Positions 19,262 through 28,696 are shown, counted from the stretch's first letter. The stretch is DNA of 37,842 bases from an uncultured Bacilli bacterium (GCA_947598485.1 CANQFJ010000017.1:1-37842); one strand, 5' to 3'. Notes: generated by a model from the sequence alone, not told the origin. Translations and numbers: made by a program.

Positions 19262-19317
19262 TTAGCAATTAAAAAGAAGTTAAATTAATAACTCCAACTC
19301 CTTTATCTTATATTTTT
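19262..19317. repeat. Direct repeat copy A flanking the AAA island
   Basis: ttagcaattaaaaagaagttaaattaataactccaactcctttatcttatattttt, near-identical to 21492..21543. Confidence 0.8.
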
Positions 19318-20518
19318 AAAAATTATCATCCATTAGGAAATCAAAAACATTAAGATGCTTAATTCCATTTTGAGAAAAGTCTTCTTTATTAGGAGAAATC
19401 ACATATTTAGGATGATTATCGTTTATATTATTAAAGGCATTAAATTCTCTAAGCCTAGTTTCTTCATTTTTTAAATCGTAGCAAGCTTGAATATATTTAA
19501 TATTTTTATTTTTAGATGCTATAAAATCGATTTCACTATCTTTGGTTTTGCCAACATAAACTTCATACCCTTTCTTTATTAATTCATTATATATTAAATT
19601 TTCAAAAGCTTGAGAGTAGTTAATCTCTTTATTATTAGTTTTAATTTTTTTTACACCTAAATCTGTAGCATAAAATTTATTCAATGATTTTAAAACTGCT
19701 TTCCCATTTATATCATATCTATAAACCCTGTTAATAATGAATGTTGAACAAAGTGCCTCTAGATATTTATACAAAGTATCAGTAGCTACTTTATTACCGC
19801 TTTGGACTAAATAATCTAACACATTTGTTGCAGAAAATTCTCTAGTTTCAGTTTCTAAAATATATTGAAGTATTTTATTAAACGAAGTAACATCTGATAT
19901 TCCAAGTCTTTCTACCACATCCTTAAGAAGTATAGAATCGTAAACATCTCTAATATAATTTTCTCTTGAATTATTATTTTCAAAGATAAACCTTTGTGGT
20001 AGTGTTCCCCATTCAAAAATATCCAATAATAAATTAGAATAATTCTCTGGTTTAGTGTTAGTTAATTCAACAACTTCTTTAAAGGACAAGGGATTAATTC
20101 TAAAACTTACATATCGACCTGATAAATCTGTAGATAATTCTAAAAAAGTCATCTTACTGTTTGAACCAGTAATAAAAATACTAAATTGATCAGTAATTCT
20201 TAAAGAATTAATCGCTTTTTCAAAATCTTTTACCTTTTGAATTTCATCTAAAAATATATAGTAAGTATCTTTATCCTTTACTAAAGACTTAATATAATCA
20301 TTTAATTCTATCGCATCTGTTATATTAGCATAATCGAGTGATTCGAAATTAATATATATTATATGATTGGCTTTGATTCCATCGTCCTTAATTTCTTCTA
20401 TTATTTGTTGCAATATTACTGACTTTCCACTTCTTCTTAGGCCACACAAAATTTTTATTAATGAGTTCACATAATAAAAATCTCTAATTTTATTCAAATA
20501 AAAGCTTCTTTTTAACAT
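19316..20518 (-). CDS. AAA family ATPase with DUF4143 domain
   Basis: GLRRSGKSVILQQI Walker A; YIFLDEIQKV; C-terminal nuclease-like KDSEIDFIA. Confidence 0.92.
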   Translation of the reverse strand: MLKRSFYLNKIRDFYYVNSLIKILCGLRRSGKSVILQQIIEEIKDDGIKANHIIYINFESLDYANITDAIELNDYIKSLVKDKDTYYIFLDEIQKVKDFEKAINSLRITDQFSIFITGSNSKMTFLELSTDLSGRYVSFRINPLSFKEVVELTNTKPENYSNLLLDIFEWGTLPQRFIFENNNSRENYIRDVYDSILLKDVVERLGISDVTSFNKILQYILETETREFSATNVLDYLVQSGNKVATDTLYKYLEALCSTFIINRVYRYDINGKAVLKSLNKFYATDLGVKKIKTNNKEINYSQAFENLIYNELIKKGYEVYVGKTKDSEIDFIASKNKNIKYIQACYDLKNEETRLREFNAFNNINDNHPKYVISPNKEDFSQNGIKHLNVFDFLMDDNF

Positions 20519-20653
20519 CTTATTTCACCCCTCATTAATATTATATAATAAAGCCGCTTAAATTAAAAGTTTTTTTGTTGAATTGGAAAAGCTTTTTTAT
20601 TTCAGAAGTTTTTTTGTTAGATTGGAAAAAATATTAGAATTAAATTGACATTT

Positions 20654-21055
20654 TTATTCATAATCTATACTATTTTTATTACACCAATCAATGGCTATTT
20701 TTTTATACTTTTCATCTCTAAATTTATACCATTTTTCGATAATATCAAAATTTAGACAAGTGTCTTTAAACCTGCGAAATGCACCTTGACCATTTATAGC
20801 AATTAGTAGTTGATTATGAATAGTTTTATCATCAATAGTTTCTATAAAGCTTTCCATCATTGAATATTCATTTATCTCATATCTTGTTGGTAACATAATA
20901 GACTTTGCAAATAATTCATCAAGTTCATCTTCGTTTAAATCTTCATAATCTCCAATATTTGACATAAAAATTTCTTTATTATCCGGATTATAATAAAAAT
21001 CTATTTCTTGACTTGTTTCTTGTAAAGCTTCAATTATATCATCTAATTTAACCAT
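20654..21055 (-). CDS. UPF0158 family protein
   Basis: 133 aa; MVKLDDIIEALQETSQEIDFYYNPD and GQGAFRRFKDTC. Confidence 0.75.
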   Translation of the reverse strand: MVKLDDIIEALQETSQEIDFYYNPDNKEIFMSNIGDYEDLNEDELDELFAKSIMLPTRYEINEYSMMESFIETIDDKTIHNQLLIAINGQGAFRRFKDTCLNFDIIEKWYKFRDEKYKKIAIDWCNKNSIDYE

Positions 21056-21093
21056 TTTTATACCTTCTCTCTATTATTCATAAATAATTTATA

Positions 21094-21498
21094 CTATAAA
21101 TCTAAACTATTTTGATTTAATAAAAATTCCTGTACCCCGATTACTAGTATGCCTTCTTCTGTGTATCAATGCTTAATATTATCTTTTACTACAATTATTT
21201 TCTTAAAATTATCATTAATATTCATTAAAGTTTTTTCTTCTTGGATTGTCTTTTCTCTTGTTTCTAAATTTAATGCTGACTGAACATAATATCCTTTATT
21301 TCCTAAATTACATACAAAATCGATTTCTTTTACAAGATCGTTTAAAACATCTATTCTCTCTATTTTATTTCTTTCATAATGTTCTTCAATATGATTATAT
21401 AATCTTTTTAATGTCTTCACAATATTTTCGTTGAATTTTTTGCCACTTTTGCCACTTTTATGGAATGAAATTTTTATATGTAATATTAATGTTAGCAA
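21094..21498 (-). pseudogene. C-terminal remnant of an AAA/DUF4143 ATPase with in-frame TGA
   Basis: KEIDFVCNLGNKGYYVQSALNLET...KDNIKH*YTEEGILVIGVQEFLLNQNSLDL; the N-terminal ATPase domain is absent. Confidence 0.75.
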
Positions 21499-21543
21499 TT
21501 AAAAAGAAGCTAAATTAATAACTCCTTTATCTTATATCTTTTT
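21492..21543. repeat. Direct repeat copy B, overlapping the 3' end of serS
   Basis: ttagcaattaaaaagaagctaaattaataactcctttatcttatatctttt. Confidence 0.8.
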
Positions 21544-22836
21544 GATTTGTTTTTCGATTTTTTCTTTGCCACCCATATATGGTCTTAAAGCTTCAGGAAT
21601 ATTAATGCTTCCATCTTCATTATAATTATTTTCAACAAAGGCAATTAATGCTCTTGGACTAGCAAGGACAGTATTATTTAAAGTATGAACAAAGTATGTA
21701 CCCTTTTCTCCCTTAGTTCTAATAGAAAGTCTTCTGGCTTGAGCATCTCCTAAAGTTGAACAAGAACCTACTTCAAAGTATTTCTTTTGTCTTGGACTCC
21801 AAGCTTCAACATCACAAGATTTAACTTTTAAATCGGCAAGGTCACCAGAGCAGCACTCTAAAGTACGAACAGGTATATCTAGACTTCTAAATAGTTCAAC
21901 GGTGGCTTTCCACATCTTTTCATACCAAGTAAAGGAATCTTCAGGCTTACATAATACAATCATTTCTTGTTTTTCAAATTGGTGAACACGGTATACGCCC
22001 TTTTCTTCAAGGCCATGAGCTCCCCCTTCTTTTCTAAAGCATGGAGAGTATGAAGTTAAAGCAATAGGAAGTTTATCTTCATCAATTATTTGGCCTAAGA
22101 AACGACCAATCATTGAGTGCTCACTTGTACCAATTAAGTATAAGTCTTCACCCTCAATTTTATACATCATAGCTTCCATTTCAGGAAATGACATAACGCC
22201 TTCAACAACTGAAGCATGAATCATAAATGGTGGAACACAATATGTAAATCCTTTATCAATCATAAAATCACGAGCATAAGTAAGCATTGCACTATGAAGA
22301 CGAGCTATATCCCCAGTTAAATAATAGAAACCTTCGCCTGAAGTTCTACCAGCACTTTCTTTATCAAGGCCGGCAACCCCATTTAAGATATCAGCATGAT
22401 ATGGAATTTCATAGTCAGGTACTACTGGTTCACCAAATCTTTCATTTTCCACATTTTCACTATCATCTTTACCAATCGGAACACTATCATCAATAATATT
22501 AGGAATAACAAGCATAATATCTTTGATTTGTTTAGCTAGTCTTTCTTCTTCAACTTCAAGACCTGCAATCTTAGTATTTACTTCATTAACCTCTTTTTTT
22601 ACTTCATTTGCTTCGTCTACTTTCTTTTCACGCATCAAAGCCCCAATAGAATCACTTAATTTATTTCTTTGTGAGCGTAGTTCATCAACTTCAGATTTAA
22701 TTTCACGATACTTAATATCCTTTTCATATACTTCATCAACTAAAGGAAGTTTCTCATCTTGAAATTTCTTTTTAATATTTTCTTTTACTAAATCTCTGTT
22801 TTCTCTAATTAAATTCATATCTATCATAAATATCAC
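21532..22836 (-). CDS. serS: Seryl-tRNA synthetase
   Basis: Class II motifs (TSYSPCFRKEGGAHG, RVHQFEKQEMI, NNTVLASPRALIAFVENN); start probably MIDMNLIRENRDLVKENIKKK. Confidence 0.97.
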   Translation of the reverse strand: MIFMIDMNLIRENRDLVKENIKKKFQDEKLPLVDEVYEKDIKYREIKSEVDELRSQRNKLSDSIGALMREKKVDEANEVKKEVNEVNTKIAGLEVEEERLAKQIKDIMLVIPNIIDDSVPIGKDDSENVENERFGEPVVPDYEIPYHADILNGVAGLDKESAGRTSGEGFYYLTGDIARLHSAMLTYARDFMIDKGFTYCVPPFMIHASVVEGVMSFPEMEAMMYKIEGEDLYLIGTSEHSMIGRFLGQIIDEDKLPIALTSYSPCFRKEGGAHGLEEKGVYRVHQFEKQEMIVLCKPEDSFTWYEKMWKATVELFRSLDIPVRTLECCSGDLADLKVKSCDVEAWSPRQKKYFEVGSCSTLGDAQARRLSIRTKGEKGTYFVHTLNNTVLASPRALIAFVENNYNEDGSINIPEALRPYMGGKEKIEKQIKKI

Positions 22837-22849
22837 CCTTCCTTAAATA

Positions 22850-23060
22850 AAAAAGCACCACACATTGCAAGGAGCAAATAATGCGGTGCCATCCTTTAGA
22901 TAACTTAATTATGTTAACGAGTTTTATACCCGGGATTTATTAGATCCTCTAGAAAGTAGATTCATAGATTATTATTTACTAGTTTTCACCAAACACTAGC
23001 TCTCTTCAAAATAAACCTCTATTACTGGTCTTTCTTTAAACGATTTACGCCCTCATTGTA
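22850..23060 (-). promoter_or_regulatory. T-box leader of serS
   Basis: Minus strand AAAGGATGGCACCGC, then GCTCCTTGCAATGTGTGGTGC + T-run; upstream AGAGAGCTAGTGTTTGGTGAAAACTAG and GAATCTACTT (possible TCT specifier). Confidence 0.9.
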
Positions 23061-23090
23061 GCATTATTTAAAAATTTTTGCAAGAAACAA

Positions 23091-24635
23091 TTACCTTTGA
23101 CGATATTCCGCCATTAGCTCTTGAGATTTTTCTAAAGCATTTTTAGGATTAATGCTACTTATTTGGCCATAGATATCCATAAAAGCTTCACTTGAAGGTA
23201 TCGTGGGCATTAGTTTTGATATTGGTAAGTCTTTTATACTACTATAATATTCTGCAAAGTTGGGATATAAATCTTGAATTCTTCGTATTTCATCATTACG
23301 GTTTAACGTATTAAATAAGGCAATATTTCTTAAAAAGAATCTTGTAAAAACATCTTCAAAAGTCTTAATATCAAAGTCTATAGAAGTCTTTTTTAAAATA
23401 TATTTAAGTTTTTGAATAATTATCTTTCTTTTATTAGGATTTAAATCTTCAAACAAAAGCTCTAATAATAAATTAGCTACATCACCATAAAAGTTAATAA
23501 AATTACTCTCGTAAGAAGGCAGAACATATCCTGAAGTATCTATACTTTTGTCTTTTTTCATAAGTCTTTCTAATAAACTTATACCTGAACGCAAAGAGTA
23601 ATCACTATCTTTGTAAGAATCTAAAAATATTAAATTAGAATCCATATAGCATTTAACACAATAAGGGTTATCCGTTGTAAGTAATATTTCAAAGATTCTA
23701 AGTGAGCCATATCTTTTGTAAAATTCCAGGTTCGCATTATCTATCTGCATCATACTATAGTAAACATGATCTACCATCTGTTTCATTTTATTACTATTTT
23801 TTCCTTTAGAAACATCAGGATTATATAGAAAAGATATATCTATATCGGAAAAGTCTGATATAAATCCATATTTTTTATAAAGGCCTACAGAACCTTGAAC
23901 AAAATAATTATCCATATAGTTTGCCAGAGAAGATAAAACAAATGTATATAAATAATCTTTTAATAAAAGTATAGGACTTACATTATATTTGTCACTGATA
24001 AAGCTAACACTTTCACCAAATGCAGGACTGTTGATAAAAAGAGGAATTCCCTGTTCAAATTCACTTTTAGTTTTTCCTAAGAAGTAGGGTTTGTAATCTA
24101 GCACTTCACAAGTAACATTAGTATATCTATCATCATCAAAGTGCGTTTCCTCATGAAGATGCCCATGGTAATTATGAGCTCCTATAGTTTTCTTGAACTC
24201 TGTTTCAATAAGTTTAAATGTCGAGTTGTTATTTTGCCCAGGAATTAAAGGCTCATGAGAAAGATAGGCATTATCAAGTCTAATAGGCATTGTAAATACC
24301 CCTTCCAAGCCCAAGGAAGGATAGGCATTAACTATTGAATGTTTATCATGATTACCCATGACTAAATATTTATGACCATTTAACCTGCTTAATAGATTAC
24401 TAATTTTACCTTTTTTAAAAGAAAAGTCACCAAGGAAAATAACTATATCATCTTGCCCTACTACCTCATTATGCTTTTGTATTATATGTTCATTCATTTG
24501 TTCTACGCTGCTAAACCCTCCTCTACCATAGCTAAGGATGTTTTGATGGTAAAAGTGTTGATCAGAAATTAGATAAATATTTCTATTAGGATACTTTCTA
24601 GACAATGTATTATAGATATCTTTGCAAAATGTCAT
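23091..24635 (-). CDS. N-terminal calcineurin-like metallophosphoesterase fused to a candidate Pol-beta-type nucleotidyltransferase domain
   Basis: MPE motifs SDQHF, GDFSF, GNHD, LSHEPL, HGHLHE; second half has FVQGSVGLYKKYGFISDFSDIDISF (GS...DxD). Confidence 0.75.
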   Translation of the reverse strand: MTFCKDIYNTLSRKYPNRNIYLISDQHFYHQNILSYGRGGFSSVEQMNEHIIQKHNEVVGQDDIVIFLGDFSFKKGKISNLLSRLNGHKYLVMGNHDKHSIVNAYPSLGLEGVFTMPIRLDNAYLSHEPLIPGQNNNSTFKLIETEFKKTIGAHNYHGHLHEETHFDDDRYTNVTCEVLDYKPYFLGKTKSEFEQGIPLFINSPAFGESVSFISDKYNVSPILLLKDYLYTFVLSSLANYMDNYFVQGSVGLYKKYGFISDFSDIDISFLYNPDVSKGKNSNKMKQMVDHVYYSMMQIDNANLEFYKRYGSLRIFEILLTTDNPYCVKCYMDSNLIFLDSYKDSDYSLRSGISLLERLMKKDKSIDTSGYVLPSYESNFINFYGDVANLLLELLFEDLNPNKRKIIIQKLKYILKKTSIDFDIKTFEDVFTRFFLRNIALFNTLNRNDEIRRIQDLYPNFAEYYSSIKDLPISKLMPTIPSSEAFMDIYGQISSINPKNALEKSQELMAEYRQR

Positions 24636-24676
24636 ATTTTTCCAACCCCCTTAACTAGGGACTTATCCTATCACAT

Positions 24677-24694
24677 TTTGCTAAAATTAGCAAA
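24677..24694. promoter_or_regulatory. Operator-like dyad between divergent genes
   Basis: TTTGCTAA-AA-TTAGCAAA, with a second dyad TTGCT-TTTT-AGCAA at 24711-24724. Confidence 0.45.
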
Positions 24695-24744
24695 TTTTCA
24701 AAAGATGTTATTGCTTTTTAGCAAGAATTTATTATAATTATTTT

Positions 24745-24758
24745 AGAACGTTTGTTTG
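24745..24758 (+). promoter_or_regulatory. Candidate LexA (SOS) box upstream of dinB-like gene
   Basis: AGAACGTTTGTTTG against CGAAC-N4-GTTCG (8 of 10 defined positions), just downstream of TATAAT. Confidence 0.6.
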
Positions 24759-24772
24759 CTTATGGAGGCTTT

Positions 24773-26032
24773 ATGGAAAGGATAAATCGAAATATTATAT
24801 GTATTGATCTTAAAAGTTTTTTTGCTTCATGTGAATGCTTACGTTTAGGTGTTGATCCTTTTTCATATCCCTTGGTAGTGGCTAATCCTAATCAAGGACA
24901 AGGTGCCATAACTTTAGCCGTTACTCCTTTCTTAAAAGAGCAAGGAGTACCTTCGCGAGGAAGACTATTTGAAATAGATAAAAAAATCAAGTATAACATT
25001 GTAGCTCCCCATATGAATCTATATGCTGCTAAAAGTAAAGATGTTGTAAATGTTTATTTAGATTATGTAGCTGCGGAGGATCTACATATTTATTCCATTG
25101 ATGAATGTTTTTTAGATGTAACTCACTATTTAAAACTATATAATAAAACAGATTATGAACTAGCTTTAGATATTCTTAACAAAGTCAAGGAAAAGACCGG
25201 ACTTACAGCTACCGCGGGGATTGGGCCTAATATGCTTTTGGCTAAAGTTTCGATGGATATTGAAGCTAAACATATGCCTAATTGTATAAGTAAGTGGACA
25301 TATGATGACGTTGAAACGAAACTATGGAGTATTACGCCTCTTAGTAAGATGTGGGGCATCGGCAAAAGAATGGAAAGAAATTTAAATATCATGGGCATAT
25401 ACTCTATCAAGGATTTAGCAAGCTATGATGCTGGTAAATTAAAAGATAAATTTGGCATTATGGGAAAAGAACTATGGCTTCATGCCAATGGCATAGATAA
25501 CTCCGTTATTTCCGACTTTAAAAGCATAAGTAAAGAACAATCATACTCCCACTCTCAAGTTTTGTTTAAAGATTACGATGAAAGTAATATTTTACTAATT
25601 GTTGATGAAATGGTGGATGTTTTATGTGCAAGACTTAGAAAAAATCATAAACAATGTACTGGAATTGGTTTTGGTATAGGCTATTCTAAAAATATTGGTG
25701 GAGGCTTTTATCATAGTACGAAGCTCGAAAATCCTACAGATAATGAAAAAGAAATTCGCGATATTTGTCATATTATTTTTGAAAGATTCTATGAATTTAT
25801 GCCTATTCGTAAAGTTTCGATATCCTGTCAAGGCATCGTATCTAAGATTGGGGTACAATTAAATCTTTTTGAAAAAAGCGAAAACATTGTTAAAGAAGAA
25901 AATGTAAGTGAAGCTATCGATTCAATTAAGGCTCGCTATGGGAAAAATAGCCTTTTAAAAGCCTCGGCCCTTTTAAAGGACTCTACCGCTATTGAGCGAA
26001 ATAAAAAAGTTGGTGGTCATAATGCCGAATGA
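24773..26032 (+). CDS. Y-family DNA polymerase (DinB/UvrX/UmuC-like)
   Basis: ICIDLKSFFASCECLRLGVDPF; YSIDECFLDVT; start moved to MERINRN after GGAGG. Confidence 0.93.
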   Translation: MERINRNIICIDLKSFFASCECLRLGVDPFSYPLVVANPNQGQGAITLAVTPFLKEQGVPSRGRLFEIDKKIKYNIVAPHMNLYAAKSKDVVNVYLDYVAAEDLHIYSIDECFLDVTHYLKLYNKTDYELALDILNKVKEKTGLTATAGIGPNMLLAKVSMDIEAKHMPNCISKWTYDDVETKLWSITPLSKMWGIGKRMERNLNIMGIYSIKDLASYDAGKLKDKFGIMGKELWLHANGIDNSVISDFKSISKEQSYSHSQVLFKDYDESNILLIVDEMVDVLCARLRKNHKQCTGIGFGIGYSKNIGGGFYHSTKLENPTDNEKEIRDICHIIFERFYEFMPIRKVSISCQGIVSKIGVQLNLFEKSENIVKEENVSEAIDSIKARYGKNSLLKASALLKDSTAIERNKKVGGHNAE

Positions 26033-26336
26033 ACAACGTGGTATCATAAAGTGGCGCCCTTTTGATAGTGTTATTTCTGGTAATAAAGTAGTAAAAGAAC
26101 TTTTAAAAGAGCGTTCTAAAATCAAAAAACCGATTCTTTCTGAAGAGCAAGAAAATATTTTAGAGCAAAAACTTGTAATAGCTTTTTATACTAATTCATC
26201 TATAAAAGTTTCCTATTTTAATAATGGAACAATTACTGGATTTGAAGATCAAATAAAAAAAATAGATTCCATTTACCATAAAATCTATTTTTATCATCAC
26301 ACTTTATTATTTGAGCAAATTATAGAAATATTATAA
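26022..26336 (+). CDS. YolD-like protein
   Basis: MPNEQRGIIKWRPFDSV; overlaps the 3' end of the Y-polymerase gene, a common UvrX-YolD arrangement. Confidence 0.8.
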   Translation: MPNEQRGIIKWRPFDSVISGNKVVKELLKERSKIKKPILSEEQENILEQKLVIAFYTNSSIKVSYFNNGTITGFEDQIKKIDSIYHKIYFYHHTLLFEQIIEIL

Positions 26337-26861
26337 ACCACAATAGCGAGAAAGCAACAGCCAAACAATTAGTAAAGTAATAACCATTAAAATCGCTGTT
26401 CCAATAATTTGAGCAACTTTACTAGGCTCAGATTCTTCTTTTGGGGTATATTCTTTTTTTTCTTCAGGCTTTTTAACCGGTTTTTCTTCCTCATTCATTT
26501 CATCATCATAATCTTCTTGAACTGTATGAGACTTTTTAGAATTCTCATAAGGATAATCATCTTCTTGATCTTCATCATTTATAGAAATTTCTTCTTGTTC
26601 TTCCTCTTCTTCAAGAGATATTTCCTCATCTTCAGTTATCTTTTCATGAACGTCTTCGTCATCATCATTGTAAGAATCATCATCGTGATATCTTATATCA
26701 GTTTCTTCTTCATCACTATCACTATCTGAAGACTCATCATCAGAAAAGGCAATTTCATCTTCTTCGTTATCTTCAAGAAGAGGCTTTTCATCTTCACTAG
26801 CATTATTTTTTGGTACTGACTCGCCCTTTAATGCAGGCATTTCTAATTCTTCATCTTCCAT
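26331..26861 (-). CDS. Highly acidic protein with a C-terminal TM helix
   Basis: 176 aa; about 140 aa of D/E-rich low complexity, then VAQIIGTAILMVITLLIVWLLLSRYCGL. Confidence 0.7.
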   Translation of the reverse strand: MEDEELEMPALKGESVPKNNASEDEKPLLEDNEEDEIAFSDDESSDSDSDEEETDIRYHDDDSYNDDDEDVHEKITEDEEISLEEEEEQEEISINDEDQEDDYPYENSKKSHTVQEDYDDEMNEEEKPVKKPEEKKEYTPKEESEPSKVAQIIGTAILMVITLLIVWLLLSRYCGL

Positions 26862-26941
26862 AAATCATCCTACCTTTAGTATAATTATGGCATAAAATTA
26901 AGAATATGACTAGTCCTAAATTTATAAATTTAATATAATTT

Positions 26942-27292
26942 TTAATCTTTAGGATTAAAGAACAAGGATAAGATAAAAGAGAAAACAATTGCTGAAGTAA
27001 TAGCAATAGATGATTTAGTAAGCATGCCGGAAAAAATTCCTATAAGCCCAGCACTTTTATAACCCTCTGCTGCTCCTTGATATAAAAGATGGCCAAAGTT
27101 CATAATTAAAGTAGTAGCTCCTCCACCTACATGATTTACAAGCCAAGGGTAAACGCCAATAAATGATAAAAAAGCTCCAATTATAGTTAAAGCTGTTGTT
27201 ATGTGTCCCGCAGTAAGTTTAGTATTGTCTAAAATTATTTGACCTAACATACAAACGAATCCCGAAAATAAAAAAGCATATAAATAAATCAT
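26942..27292 (-). CDS. spoVAE: Stage V sporulation protein AE
   Basis: 116 aa membrane protein (LTAGHITTALTIIGAFLSF; VGGGATTLIMNFGHLLYQGA), downstream of spoVAD. Confidence 0.92.
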   Translation of the reverse strand: MIYLYAFLFSGFVCMLGQIILDNTKLTAGHITTALTIIGAFLSFIGVYPWLVNHVGGGATTLIMNFGHLLYQGAAEGYKSAGLIGIFSGMLTKSSIAITSAIVFSFILSLFFNPKD

Positions 27293-28266
27293 GAAAGCAC
27301 CTCAATTTCTACGGCATGCGCTACGGAAGGAATTGTTTCACTTTGGTTTAATAAAACCGGAGTATGAAGCGATCCTGTTCCAACAATAAGAACTCTATGA
27401 TATTTAGGATTTTGCAATATTTTGCAAACAAGAACCATAGGTAGGCAAACCGGGCCACTTCCCCCAGCATACATATTTTGACTATCTAAATAAATGCTAC
27501 TACCCGCATCAATAACATTTAAAAGTTTTTGATTATAAACCTTTTCATAATATTCTTTCAATATAGAAACTCCTACTTTACCAAGATCACCACTTAAAAT
27601 AACATCATACTCACTTGGCGTTTTATTCATATTTTTTAAATGATTATATATTGTATCTGCACAAGCAGGAGCCATAACTGCACCCATGTGATTTACATCT
27701 TTTATTCCCATGTCAATAACCTTGCCAACTGTAGCAGATTTAATTTTAATTTTTGTTTTTTGGTTCGTTAATATTACACCAACTGCTCCCGTTGCTGTAC
27801 AAGTAGCAGTATTTGGCTTAGTATTTCCATACTCAATTGGATAGCGATATTGTCTTTCAGCACTCAAGCTATGGGAAGATGTAAGGCAAATAATATTATG
27901 AGCATTACCACTTTCAATCAAATTTGCTCCGTGAAACAAGCTAAGAGGAAAAGTTGCACAGGCAGCATAAACGCCAATAAAAGGAATGGCAAAATTACGA
28001 GCACTGTAAGAAGTTGCGCAAATTTGATTAAGTAAATCTCCTCCAATTAAATAATCAATGTCCGTATCTTGATAGTTTTTTTTAGAAAGGAGATTATTTA
28101 TTACAGTTTTTTGCATATTTACTTCTGCTTGTTCAACGGTTTTGGATTCATAATAATAATCATCTATGGTAAGATCAAAATTATCTAATTTACCATTTTT
28201 TTCTTTAGGACCACCAATAACAAAATGACTATCTAAATAAACATTATCAAACTTTACACTAGCCAT
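27289..28266 (-). CDS. spoVAD: Stage V sporulation protein AD
   Basis: Thiolase-like fold; GVYAACATFPLSL; HMGAVMAPACADTI. Confidence 0.95.
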   Translation of the reverse strand: MASVKFDNVYLDSHFVIGGPKEKNGKLDNFDLTIDDYYYESKTVEQAEVNMQKTVINNLLSKKNYQDTDIDYLIGGDLLNQICATSYSARNFAIPFIGVYAACATFPLSLFHGANLIESGNAHNIICLTSSHSLSAERQYRYPIEYGNTKPNTATCTATGAVGVILTNQKTKIKIKSATVGKVIDMGIKDVNHMGAVMAPACADTIYNHLKNMNKTPSEYDVILSGDLGKVGVSILKEYYEKVYNQKLLNVIDAGSSIYLDSQNMYAGGSGPVCLPMVLVCKILQNPKYHRVLIVGTGSLHTPVLLNQSETIPSVAHAVEIEVLS

Positions 28267-28696
28267 TTATAACAACCCCCAATATGCAGAAGAAAAAGGC
28301 AGCTACTACCCCATAAAGAATGGCACTACCCGCAAGCTTAAAGGCATTTGAACCAATTCCCTTGATAAAACCATCTTTTTTATAATCAATCGTTGCTGAT
28401 GCCATTGAATGGGCAAATCCTGTAGTAGGAATAATAAGCCCACATTTCCCCTTCTCTACTAAATTATCAAAGACACCAAAAGCAGTTAACATAGAAGTTA
28501 TCAAAATAACGGTAAGACAAGCCACACTCATTGAATCAACTCTTGAATAACCAAAAATCATCATATATAAATTAATTAATCCTTCGGATATAATTCCCAT
28601 AATTCCACCAAATAAAAAAGCCAAGAAAAGATTTAACCCTCTCTTTTCTTTGGGCAGTTTACGACTAATAAGGACTTTGTATTCTTCTTTGTTCAC
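28259..28696 (-). CDS. spoVAC: Stage V sporulation protein AC
   Basis: 145 aa membrane protein (GLIIPTTGFAHSMASATIDYKKDGFIKGIGSNAFKLAGSAILYG). Confidence 0.95.
   Translation of the reverse strand: MNKEEYKVLISRKLPKEKRGLNLFLAFLFGGIMGIISEGLINLYMMIFGYSRVDSMSVACLTVILITSMLTAFGVFDNLVEKGKCGLIIPTTGFAHSMASATIDYKKDGFIKGIGSNAFKLAGSAILYGVVAAFFFCILGVVING

Noticed and set aside
19316-21498. Toxin-antitoxin or dedicated phage-defence system from the AAA/DUF4143 and UPF0158 pair
   Set aside because: These families are common as solitary accessory genes and no recognised effector or antitoxin domain is visible; kept only as a repeat-flanked island.
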